A program made the translations under genes and the position numbers. From Streptococcus sp. 596553 (GTDB taxonomy: Bacteria; Bacillota; Bacilli; Lactobacillales; Streptococcaceae), in the NCBI RefSeq assembly GCF_900411395.1, contig NZ_OXCQ01000011.1:1-52700 (forward strand): a stretch of DNA of 52,700 nucleotides. The letters are read 5' to 3'. How positions within the stretch are numbered: position 1 is the stretch's first letter; each line of letters opens with the position of its first letter. Shown here piece by piece: positions 1 through 6,411 of the stretch. The notes below the pieces were generated by a model. That model was not told the origin of the DNA, did not search any database, and saw only the letters and a list, made by a program, of their open reading frames with translations.

Positions 1-50
1 GCCGGAAGTAGTTGGGGGTTGCCCCCTGTGAGATATGGAAGTCGCTTAGC
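1..50 (+). rRNA. 5S ribosomal RNA, 3' end (partial)
   Basis: The first ~50 bases match the 3' half of a streptococcal 5S rRNA as I recall it, including the GGGGGTTGCCCCC helix and a terminal GTCGCTTAGC strand that would close helix I. The gene starts before the window. It is followed after about 4 bases by tRNA-Val, the usual 16S-23S-5S-tRNA arrangement. The exact 3' end (50-53) is uncertain. Confidence 0.85.
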
Positions 51-54
51 TCTA

Positions 55-127
55 GGGAGTTTAGCTCAGCTGGGAGAGCATCTGCCTTACAAGCAGAGGG
101 TCAGCGGTTCGATCCCGTTAACTCCCA
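55..127 (+). tRNA. tRNA-Val(TAC)
   Basis: A complete cloverleaf with acceptor GGGAGTT, T-loop GTTCGATC and anticodon loop CTTACAA, giving anticodon TAC. No CCA is encoded. It is the first tRNA behind the 5S gene and probably part of the rRNA transcript. Confidence 0.96.
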
Positions 128-132
128 TTTTA

Positions 133-203
133 GCGGGTGTAGTTTAGTGGTAAAACTACAGCCTTCCAAGCTGTTGTCGCGAGTTCGATTCTCGTCACCC
201 GCT
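133..203 (+). tRNA. tRNA-Gly(TCC)
   Basis: Acceptor GCGGGTG pairs with CACCCGC. The anticodon loop CTTCCAA gives TCC. It is 71 bases long without an encoded CCA, five bases after tRNA-Val. Confidence 0.95.
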
Positions 204-237
204 TTGAACTTTGTTCTTTGTACCAAGTTTTTAACTT

Positions 238-311
<74 letters not shown>

Positions 312-393
312 TAGTGTTTAGTCCATTAGTAGGGGATTGGAATATTATCTGTTCACTAATAGGACACGGGCTTGTTCCCGTATAAACTATTTT

Positions 394-483
394 GGAGGAT
401 TACCCAAGTCCGGCTGAAGGGAACGGTCTTGAAAACCGTCAGGCGTGTAAAAGCGTGCGTGGGTTCGAATCCCACATCCTCCT
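394..483 (+). tRNA. tRNA-Ser(TGA)
   Basis: A class II tRNA with a long variable arm (GGCGTGTAAAAGCGTGC region). Acceptor GGAGGAT pairs with ATCCTCC. Anticodon loop CTTGAAA gives TGA. Confidence 0.95.
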
Positions 484-493
484 TTTATATTAA

Positions 494-567
<74 letters not shown>

Positions 568-570
568 TAA

Positions 571-643
571 GGCTCGGTAGCTCAGTTGGTAGAGCAATGG
601 ATTGAAGCTCCATGTGTCGGCGGTTCGATTCCGTCTCGCGCCA
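571..643 (+). tRNA. tRNA-Phe(GAA)
   Basis: Anticodon loop TTGAAGC gives GAA. Acceptor GGCTCGG faces TCGCGCC, which leaves a T-C mismatch at the fourth pair (4:69). All other arms pair normally, so I call it functional. Confidence 0.94.
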
Positions 644-655
644 TTTATATATTTT

Positions 656-736
656 GGAAGGGTAGCGAAGAGGCTAAACGCGGCGGACTGTAAATCCGCT
701 CCTTCGGGTTCGGGGGTTCGAATCCCTCCCCTTCCA
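656..736 (+). tRNA. tRNA-Tyr(GTA)
   Basis: A class II tRNA with a long variable arm. Acceptor GGAAGGG pairs with CCCTTCC (one G-C shift within a C run). Anticodon loop CTGTAAA gives GTA. Confidence 0.95.
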
Positions 737-740
737 TTTT

Positions 741-811
741 ACGGGCATAGTTTAAAGGTAGAACTAAGGTCTCCAAAACCTTCAGTGTGGGTTCAATTCC
801 TACTGCCCGTG
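741..811 (+). tRNA. tRNA-Trp(CCA)
   Basis: Acceptor ACGGGCA pairs with TGCCCGT, with discriminator G. Anticodon loop CTCCAAA gives CCA. Confidence 0.95.
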
Positions 812-824
812 TTAATAGAATTAT

Positions 825-898
825 GGCGGGTGTGGTGAAGTGGTTAACACACCAGATTGTGGCTCTGGCATGCGTGGGTTCGATCCCCATCACTCGCC
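825..898 (+). tRNA. tRNA-His(GTG)
   Basis: Anticodon loop TTGTGGC gives GTG. The eight-pair acceptor (GGCGGGTG with CACTCGCC) includes the extra G(-1):C73 pair that identifies tRNA-His. Confidence 0.95.
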
Positions 899-911
899 TA
901 TTTTATATTAT

Positions 912-983
912 TGGGGTATAGCCAAGCGGTAAGGCAAGGGACTTTGACTCCCTCATGCGTTGGTTCGAATCCAGCTACCCCAG
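912..983 (+). tRNA. tRNA-Gln(TTG)
   Basis: Acceptor TGGGGTA pairs with TACCCCA, with discriminator G. Anticodon loop CTTTGAC gives TTG. Confidence 0.95.
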
Positions 984-992
984 TTACTATTT

Positions 993-1076
993 GCCGGCGT
1001 GGCGGAATTGGCAGACGCGCTGGACTCAAAATCCAGTGTCCGCAAGGACGTGCCGGTTCGACCCCGGCCGCCGGTA
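993..1076 (+). tRNA. tRNA-Leu(CAA), insertion site of the mobile element
   Basis: A class II tRNA with a long variable arm (TGTCCGCAAGGACGT). Anticodon loop CTCAAAA gives CAA. Acceptor GCCGGCG pairs with CGCCGGT. The last 11 bases are inside a 19-bp repeat that recurs at 11865-11883, so the element restores the tRNA 3' end when it inserts. This is the last gene of the tRNA array. Confidence 0.96.
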
Positions 1077-1084
1077 TAGTATAG
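1066..1084 (+). repeat. attL core (19-bp direct repeat)
   Basis: GGCCGCCGGTATAGTATAG is identical to 11865-11883. It covers the 3' acceptor strand of tRNA-Leu plus eight bases downstream, as expected for a tRNA-targeting tyrosine integrase. Confidence 0.92.
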
Positions 1085-1088
1085 AGTT

Positions 1089-1118
1089 AAGGAACGTTGA
1101 TAAATCGGCGTTCCTTTT
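1089..1118 (+). terminator. Terminator of the rRNA-tRNA transcript, element-borne copy
   Basis: AAGGAACG pairs with CGTTCCTT, followed by T's. It lies just inside the element and is an imperfect copy of the hairpin at 11888-11917 outside the other end: same stem, different loop. The element therefore carries a replacement terminator for the tRNA operon. Confidence 0.8.
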
Positions 1119-1121
1119 TGA

Positions 1122-1142
1122 TTTGGTCAACTTTTGGTCAAT
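1122..1142 (+). repeat. Left arm-type repeat pair (TGGTCAA x2)
   Basis: TGGTCAA occurs at 1124 and again at 1135, one helical turn (11 bp) apart. The same pair in the same orientation occurs near the other end (11751-11771). These are candidate arm-type sites for the integrase N-terminal domain or sites for the excisionase. Confidence 0.6.
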
Positions 1143-1146
1143 AATT

Positions 1147-2289
1147 CTATTTCTTAACTAAACTCGTCAAAACAGCACGAACTTTGTTATTTTCAATATC
1201 TGCTTTTTCCTTTATCAGATGGCCGTAAGTTTCAGTTATTTGCTTAATATCTCGATGCCCCATTAATTTTGAGACTGCCCAAATATCAACACCCATTGCT
1301 AACATTGTTGAACAATACGTGTGTCTCAGACCTGTGCTTGTCATAGTTTGAGGATAAATTTTCAAATCTTTTAAAATTTGTTTTAGATGCTTATTTATTC
1401 CTGCATTTGTTACAATCTTATAATTCAAATCTACTAAAATCATATTTTCGTTATTTGTAATTGTACCGTTTTCAATGAATACAGTTTGTTCTTGTTTTAA
1501 TTTTTTTAGAATAGTTAAAGTATCATTATCAACAGGAATTGTACGGATTGATTCTTCTGTTTTTGGGTTTGCCCATCGTTTTCTAGCTGTATCATATCGT
1601 CTATAAGTTTTGATTTCTGAATTTTCCCACAACACACAATCCCATGTGAGACCTGCAACCTCTCCTGCACGCATTCCTGTTTTTAGTTGAATTAATAGTA
1701 AATATGGAACTATAGAAGTAGTTAAATCAAGATTGTTTTCTAAATATGTTACTAGTTTTTGATAGTCATCAAAGCTATGAATATATTTTTCATCTCTTCT
1801 TTTTTTAGGGGGACGACCTGAAATAATGACACCTTCAGTAAAATCTTCTATATTAAGCTTATCTCGTTTCGCAAATACAATCACATTTCTAATTTCCGCA
1901 TTCATTCTACTAACATTGTCACGACAATTTGTTTCAGCGTACTTGTTTATAAAACCTTGGTATTCGCTTGCTTTAATTTTTAAAGCTGGTTTGTCTTTGA
2001 AATATTCTTTGATAAACTTACCACGCAATAAATGTTTATTAAATGTAGACTCTGCTTTTCCGAGTGGTTTAACTGTTAATTCTAACCACTTTTCCCATAG
2101 AGCATAGAATGTAATATTTTTATCAATTATTGCACCATTGAGCAATTTTAACTCAAGAGCTAACGCTTCAATTTCTGCTTCTCTTTTTGTTTTAAAGCCT
2201 GAATTTGAAGCAACTACCTTTTTATTTTTATCAAAAATTCTATAATCCCATAAATTCTTCTTTCCTCGTTTTCTGAATGAAACTGACAT
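1147..2289 (-). CDS. int: Tyrosine recombinase (integrase) of the element
   Basis: A 380-residue site-specific recombinase that would insert and excise the element at tRNA-Leu. The N-terminal ~45 residues (SFRKRGKKNLWDYRIFDKN, then FKTKREAEIEA) look like an AP2-type arm-DNA-binding domain, followed by a core-binding SAM-like region. The C-terminal catalytic domain shows the first Arg in TGMRAGEVAGLTW, the R-H pair in GLRHTYCSTMLAMGVD, and LMGHRDIKQITETYGH with the second His/Arg and the Tyr nucleophile. I chose the internal ATG at 2289 because AGAGG precedes it by five bases; an upstream in-frame ATG at 2319 lacks a site. It lies beside attL, 51 bases after DUF771, with which it is probably co-transcribed. 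Confidence 0.95.
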   Translation of the reverse strand: MSVSFRKRGKKNLWDYRIFDKNKKVVASNSGFKTKREAEIEALALELKLLNGAIIDKNITFYALWEKWLELTVKPLGKAESTFNKHLLRGKFIKEYFKDKPALKIKASEYQGFINKYAETNCRDNVSRMNAEIRNVIVFAKRDKLNIEDFTEGVIISGRPPKKRRDEKYIHSFDDYQKLVTYLENNLDLTTSIVPYLLLIQLKTGMRAGEVAGLTWDCVLWENSEIKTYRRYDTARKRWANPKTEESIRTIPVDNDTLTILKKLKQEQTVFIENGTITNNENMILVDLNYKIVTNAGINKHLKQILKDLKIYPQTMTSTGLRHTYCSTMLAMGVDIWAVSKLMGHRDIKQITETYGHLIKEKADIENNKVRAVLTSLVKK

Positions 2290-2340
2290 GATTACCTCTT
2301 CTCTAAAGACGATAACCAAGATATTATCTTGATTATCGTA

Positions 2341-2679
2341 TCATAAACTAAAGATTTCTGCAAAGTTTTCTTCAAAAAATTGTTTTGTTTTGCTGGCTAA
2401 GAAGTAGTACCGTCCGCCTTGATTATCTGGATATTTCACAAAACCATCCTTGTTTTTATCAATATCGATTTTTGAGCGAATATCAGGCTGATAAAGAACA
2501 TGTTTTAATAACCAAGGGCGAGATACTGATAACATGTTTAAGACATCATCTAAGCTAATATATTTCCCTTTTGAGGCTTGCTTCTTTAAGTCAAGATATT
2601 CATCTTTCTCTACTATAATGTGTGTTTTAGGAAGATTCACTTCCAAATTTTCTATTTTAATTGAGATTTTATCCGTCAT
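2341..2679 (-). CDS. DUF771 family protein, probable excisionase/DNA-binding factor
   Basis: A 112-residue protein resembling DUF771 proteins of streptococcal and lactococcal phages and integrative elements. The family-like segment is the C-terminal two thirds: ISLDDVLNMLSVSRPWLLKHVL (a helix-turn-helix-like stretch), then DGFVKYPDNQGGRYYFLASKT and a terminal FFEENFAEIF. Its place directly upstream of the integrase and its small size fit a recombination directionality factor, but that role is inferred from position. It starts 21 bases downstream of the relaxase stop, so it sits in the same leftward operon. Confidence 0.75.
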   Translation of the reverse strand: MTDKISIKIENLEVNLPKTHIIVEKDEYLDLKKQASKGKYISLDDVLNMLSVSRPWLLKHVLYQPDIRSKIDIDKNKDGFVKYPDNQGGRYYFLASKTKQFFEENFAEIFSL

Positions 2680-2700
2680 ATAAGTTTTCCTTTCATCGTT

Positions 2701-3831
2701 TTACTTGAATACATCCCACGGCTTCTTTTCTTTCTTTAGTTCATCTTTTCGATTATTTAAAAATATAATCGTATCAGGAGAGGGTTTATACTTTGTTTTG
2801 AAATGAATCAAAACATTCTTGAAAAATTCAGAAATTGCTTCCTCACCATAGATTTTTTGAATCTTGTATAAAAACGATTCTAAACCACTGTTTTTCAATA
2901 AGTAAATATAGGTAGCTAATAAGTCATTTTTTCGCCTTGGTTTTGACCTCAATAAATCAAAATCGGTTGAAACATATTCCAACATAACTTTTGAAATATC
3001 CCATAATTCATCATTTTTGAAAAATAAATATTTGTCCGTAAATCGTTGAAAAATCAGGCTCGATAGTTCTTTATCGTTTCTACATTTTAAAATATCTAGA
3101 CCAGTTTGATTAGCGTAACCCTGCCTAATTGACATTTCAAATCGCACCCAATCTTGACATTTTAGGGCTTCGTCATAATAGATACCTTTCTTTTTCTCCT
3201 GTTCCAGTTTTTTATCATAGATGCGCAGAAGTAGAGAATTTCCCTTGTTTGCTTTGCTACCAACATAAATTGTTTCTACCCTGTTGTTAGTATTGATAGT
3301 GCTGATATTTGACTGATTCTTTCTCAATTTGATTGTATTTGTAAAACTGTCAACATATTTTGATTTTATTGTTGACTTATTTAACTCCTGATGAATCTGA
3401 TTCACTTTCAAACCTTCATCTATAAAATCAATCGCAAAATCAATTTTTGAAACTCTACAACTACCGCTAAAATAATTTTCTAATTCAAAAATTTTTTGAA
3501 CTAATTGACGATACGAAATTTTTTGATTATCTTCGTCCCTTCGTTTCATGTAATGTTTTAAACCTTGACCCGAGAATTTGAGAAAAATTCCCATCCTTGG
3601 GCTATCCGTGTTAAAACATAACAGAATTTCAAATTCATCAAAATTGACAATATAATTGTAGCCTGCAAATCCTTTTTCATTTAACTTATAGTTAACCGTG
3701 TACTTTTCTAATTCCAATAATTCATCAATTTTTAAACAGATATTAGAAGCAAATGCTTCATAATTAGACATCATTTCATTGAAATCAGGCAAAAATACAA
3801 ATGAAATTTCATCAACATCACATTGAATCAT
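2701..3831 (-). CDS. Rep_trans/MobT-family relaxase (replication initiation factor)
   Basis: A 376-residue protein with the signature segments of the Rep_trans family: RVSKIDFAIDFID (the RxDxaxD strand, residues ~123-135), ETIYVGSK, and LLLRIYDKKLEQEKK followed by WVRFEMSIRQG. This family includes plasmid rolling-circle initiators and MobT relaxases such as NicK (ICEBs1) and Orf20 (Tn916). It would nick one strand at the element's origin, then be passed to the coupling protein. The coupling protein gene lies 78 bases upstream with an origin-like nested hairpin between them, the ICEBs1 conQ-oriT-nicK order. Relaxase rather than plasmid initiator is inferred from the linked integrase and coupling ATPase. 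Confidence 0.88.
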   Translation of the reverse strand: MIQCDVDEISFVFLPDFNEMMSNYEAFASNICLKIDELLELEKYTVNYKLNEKGFAGYNYIVNFDEFEILLCFNTDSPRMGIFLKFSGQGLKHYMKRRDEDNQKISYRQLVQKIFELENYFSGSCRVSKIDFAIDFIDEGLKVNQIHQELNKSTIKSKYVDSFTNTIKLRKNQSNISTINTNNRVETIYVGSKANKGNSLLLRIYDKKLEQEKKKGIYYDEALKCQDWVRFEMSIRQGYANQTGLDILKCRNDKELSSLIFQRFTDKYLFFKNDELWDISKVMLEYVSTDFDLLRSKPRRKNDLLATYIYLLKNSGLESFLYKIQKIYGEEAISEFFKNVLIHFKTKYKPSPDTIIFLNNRKDELKKEKKPWDVFK

Positions 3832-3870
3832 ATAACATAACTCCTTCTTCTAATTGCTCTGGGGTGGGAA

Positions 3871-3905
3871 GGGGGTCATTACTAGACCCCCATGAATGCT
3901 AGTAA
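3871..3905. other. Candidate oriT / double-strand origin
   Basis: A perfect hairpin has arms GGGGGTC (3871-3877) and GACCCCC (3885-3891) and loop ATTACTA. A second overlapping inverted repeat pairs TTACTAG (3879-3885) with CTAGTAA (3899-3905), so two alternative stems compete. A G-rich GGGGTGGG block lies just upstream. It sits in the only sizeable gap between the coupling-protein and relaxase genes. The TACTAGACCCCC string resembles the TACTACGACCCCC nick region of pMV158-type rolling-circle origins. The nick position and strand are not established here. Confidence 0.65.
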
Positions 3906-3909
3906 CCCA

Positions 3910-5319
3910 TTATTCACGCTTTTTTCTTAATCGTTGACCGTATAAGAATGCTCTTTTAAATGTACTAATCTTTTCCAAACCGTGTTCGTGTAGATTAATG
4001 TTCCAAAATTTCCGTGGTTTGCTGAACTGTCCATCACTAGTCATGATATAGCCAGCAAATCTGGGCGCATGATTATCAATATTATCTGTTTCTCCAAATA
4101 CCATGCGAGCCAATTCGTCCGTTATAGCGCCATTTGACAAACAGATACGAACACCTAAGTTATCTCTAATAGCTGTTGAAAGCAACTCAGAACGCGGTTG
4201 TTGCATACAGATACAGATATAGACACCACTAGAGCGAGAGCGAGACACAATGGACAAAACCAAATCTTGAACCCTTTTTCTCATCTTATTATCTGTAATG
4301 CTCGAAAGCATAGCTGAATACTCTTCGATAACACACAACTTCATTTTCATCTCTTTACCGAAATTCACAAAAATTGCGCCAGTAATGTCATCACGTGCTG
4401 ATAATTTTGCAATTTCTTTTTCACGTTTCATAACTAATTCCAACAATTCTTCAAAATATGCTAAAATCTCTTCACTATCAGAAAGAATCACACCTTTTTG
4501 AAGAAACTCCCATGAACTAAACTCCGATTTTACATCTAAGATTGTTAAATCAACCTCTGAATCAAACATAAAAACTTGAGAGAGTAACGATTTCAAAAAT
4601 GTTGTCTTAGAACTGGATGTGTTTCCAACTATGAGAGCGTGAATATTTTTTAGAAGTGAAAATGTTAAGCCTTCTTCAACTGTTATTTCAAAATCATTTG
4701 ACGGTCTTAATTCTGTTATACTTTTAGGTCGTAGCTGTCTTGCTTTTGCTTCCACAATATCATCTAATAAGTAAATAAACTCTGTATTATCTTCACTTAA
4801 CCAATAATCTAAAACAATCAAAGAACGATTTTTACCCACTAAACAAGCTGATAACATTTCCGCAAACTTTTCTAAATCTTCATTAGTCTGGTCAGCTAAT
4901 TTTTTGATTTTAACCGTGATGCGCCTGCTTAGCTTCTCGAAGCTCGCATGCGCTTTACTAACATCTATGAATTTGCTACCAACTTTGCGATTCGCAGTTA
5001 CTGAATCTAACAATGCTTTGTGTGTCTGTCGTTCTATCAATCTTAATTGATAGTATAAAGATATTGAGCCAATTTTTGATAGTCTCAAAACAAATCGAAC
5101 CAGTAAAACAAGATTAACCCAAAGCAAGACAGCTATTCCCATTACTTCAAAAATGAATCCAAATTTTAAAATACCAATACTTATTCCTTTAAATACTAAC
5201 CATCTAACAACAATCCCAACCGATAGTAACCCAACTCCAAAAATTTGGAGTAGAGTTACAAAACTTGGGAAATTCGGCATTAAATGACCTGTATTTTCAT
5301 TTAACCTGTACCTAATCAT
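3910..5319 (-). CDS. FtsK/TcpA-family coupling ATPase
   Basis: A 469-residue membrane-anchored DNA-translocase-type ATPase. Two hydrophobic segments (about residues 20-45 and 53-78) anchor it; the cytosolic ATPase follows. The P-loop is VGNTSSSKTTF (residues ~230-240) and the Walker B strand is MKLCVIEEYSAML. SRSSGVYICICMQQPRSELLSTAIRDNLGVRICLSNG is typical of FtsK/HerA motifs after Walker B. The P-loop has Ser where the family usually has Gly before the Lys. It would bring the nicked DNA and relaxase to a helper secretion channel. Its start codon overlaps the stop of the 79-residue gene by four bases, indicating translational coupling. Confidence 0.88.
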   Translation of the reverse strand: MIRYRLNENTGHLMPNFPSFVTLLQIFGVGLLSVGIVVRWLVFKGISIGILKFGFIFEVMGIAVLLWVNLVLLVRFVLRLSKIGSISLYYQLRLIERQTHKALLDSVTANRKVGSKFIDVSKAHASFEKLSRRITVKIKKLADQTNEDLEKFAEMLSACLVGKNRSLIVLDYWLSEDNTEFIYLLDDIVEAKARQLRPKSITELRPSNDFEITVEEGLTFSLLKNIHALIVGNTSSSKTTFLKSLLSQVFMFDSEVDLTILDVKSEFSSWEFLQKGVILSDSEEILAYFEELLELVMKREKEIAKLSARDDITGAIFVNFGKEMKMKLCVIEEYSAMLSSITDNKMRKRVQDLVLSIVSRSRSSGVYICICMQQPRSELLSTAIRDNLGVRICLSNGAITDELARMVFGETDNIDNHAPRFAGYIMTSDGQFSKPRKFWNINLHEHGLEKISTFKRAFLYGQRLRKKRE

Positions 5320-5555
5320 AAATACCTACATATCTCTTTCATTTCATTTAACATGTTGCGGCGCTTGAATTCCAAATACATATACGAGCGAATAAAATCA
5401 GTGTAACGTCCATCTGAGTAAACTAGACTCAAATTCACGAAAGATGAAACTCGTCCTTCAACTTCAGAATTAATGTATGCTGATAAAATCTTTCGTAGTT
5501 CAATGGGCAAGTCTAAAGCTGTTAAATCATCTAATTCTTTAAAAATGTCTTTCAT
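5316..5555 (-). CDS. Small hypothetical protein of the transfer operon
   Basis: A 79-residue acidic, mostly helical protein without a signal peptide or membrane segment. I do not recognise its family. It overlaps the coupling-ATPase gene by four bases (ATGA) and starts 13 bases after the 138-residue gene stops, so it belongs to the leftward transfer operon. An auxiliary transfer or relaxosome role is possible from position only. Confidence 0.7.
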   Translation of the reverse strand: MKDIFKELDDLTALDLPIELRKILSAYINSEVEGRVSSFVNLSLVYSDGRYTDFIRSYMYLEFKRRNMLNEMKEICRYL

Positions 5556-5568
5556 ATCTATTTCCTCT

Positions 5569-5985
5569 TTACTTTAAACTAACTTCGTTGACATCTTCAG
5601 CCCAAACTTCTATAACATCATAACTTTTATACTTGTTTTTTCCTCTGGGATTGACTAACTGATATAAATGTCTAAACTGAATCTTGTTCGCAATCTCCAA
5701 ACTTGGAACAACAAGACTAATCAATTTAACCGAACCGTCATCGCGAGGCATCGAAAGAAACACTTCGTAGCCGATTGATTTGTCTGAAAAGACTGGGGCG
5801 TTTTTACCATTACTATTTTTCTCAAAACCGATAATTGGGAAGAATGGCTGTGGCTCAGTAACGCTAACAGCTACGCAAGTTGAGATATTAGTAAGAGCTG
5901 GGGCAGTACGACGGTCGTTTACAATTGAATCGCCTGATTGTTTTGAATTGCTTCCAAATAAGCCTGTTTGCAATAATTTTTCCAT
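5569..5985 (-). CDS. Hypothetical protein, first gene of the transfer operon
   Basis: A 138-residue soluble protein starting the leftward operon, with AAAGG eight bases before ATG. After a Ser/Asn-rich N-terminus it is mainly beta-rich (NISTCVAVSVTEPQPFFPIIGFE, GYEVFLSMPRD, VKLISLVVPSLEIANKIQF, YDVIEVWAEDV). Its position ahead of the coupling protein is that of helP (DUF961) in ICEBs1 and orf22-orf23 in Tn916, and the size is similar (HelP about 126 residues). I cannot show sequence homology by eye, so a single-strand-binding or helicase-processivity role is only a positional suggestion. Confidence 0.75.
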   Translation of the reverse strand: MEKLLQTGLFGSNSKQSGDSIVNDRRTAPALTNISTCVAVSVTEPQPFFPIIGFEKNSNGKNAPVFSDKSIGYEVFLSMPRDDGSVKLISLVVPSLEIANKIQFRHLYQLVNPRGKNKYKSYDVIEVWAEDVNEVSLK

Positions 5986-6411
5986 TAGTTTTACCTTTAC
6001 TAGCTTGAAGCTAGTTCTTTCTTTTAAAGCTTTCTTGTAAATATTTGAACCTTCTTTATTTACATTTTAAGTGTATCATGATTAAGATTGACTGTCGATT
6101 GAGAGAAAAAACAGACATTTAAAAACATTCTCATACAACTATTTTAATCATGTGACATGAAATGAAATTAAGTGATTCATCATTCACAAGATAAGTATAT
6201 CAAAAATCTAATTGTATTGAATTGAAATAAAACAAAAGGATATTCAAAGAACTATGATACAACTAAAATAATTATGTAATATAAAACTAGTATATATAAA
6301 GGAAGAAATAGTTGTACAATAAAGTTTTGAAAATAAATTATAAAATCGGTTGCAACGTACAATCTATTGTGTTATACTCTAAATATAAACTTATAGAAAG
6401 TAGGACATTAA
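5986..6411. other. Divergent control region of the element (no gene)
   Basis: A 426-base AT-rich gap between the leftward transfer operon and the rightward 358-residue gene. It holds a perfect 8-bp hairpin (ACTAGCTT/AAGCTAGT, 5999-6015) in the transfer-operon leader, a candidate leftward promoter (TCGACA and TACACT on the minus strand, at 6098-6093 and 6075-6070, 17-bp spacer), a rightward promoter (6350-6378), and three copies of TACAACTA (6134-6141 and 6258-6265 forward, 6309-6316 inverted). The first two copies are within longer imperfect direct repeats of about 27 bases, 124 bases apart. Confidence 0.6.
6350..6378 (+). promoter_or_regulatory. Promoter of the 358-residue gene
   Basis: -35 TTGCAA (6350-6355), 17-bp spacer, -10 TATACT (6373-6378), 34 bases before the ATG at 6412. 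An ACAAT-ct-ATTGT inverted repeat sits in the spacer and could be an operator. Confidence 0.65.

Noticed and set aside
5569..5985. Assignment of the first transfer-operon gene as HelP/DUF961
   Set aside because: Only position and size agree. I see no family motif, so it is left hypothetical.
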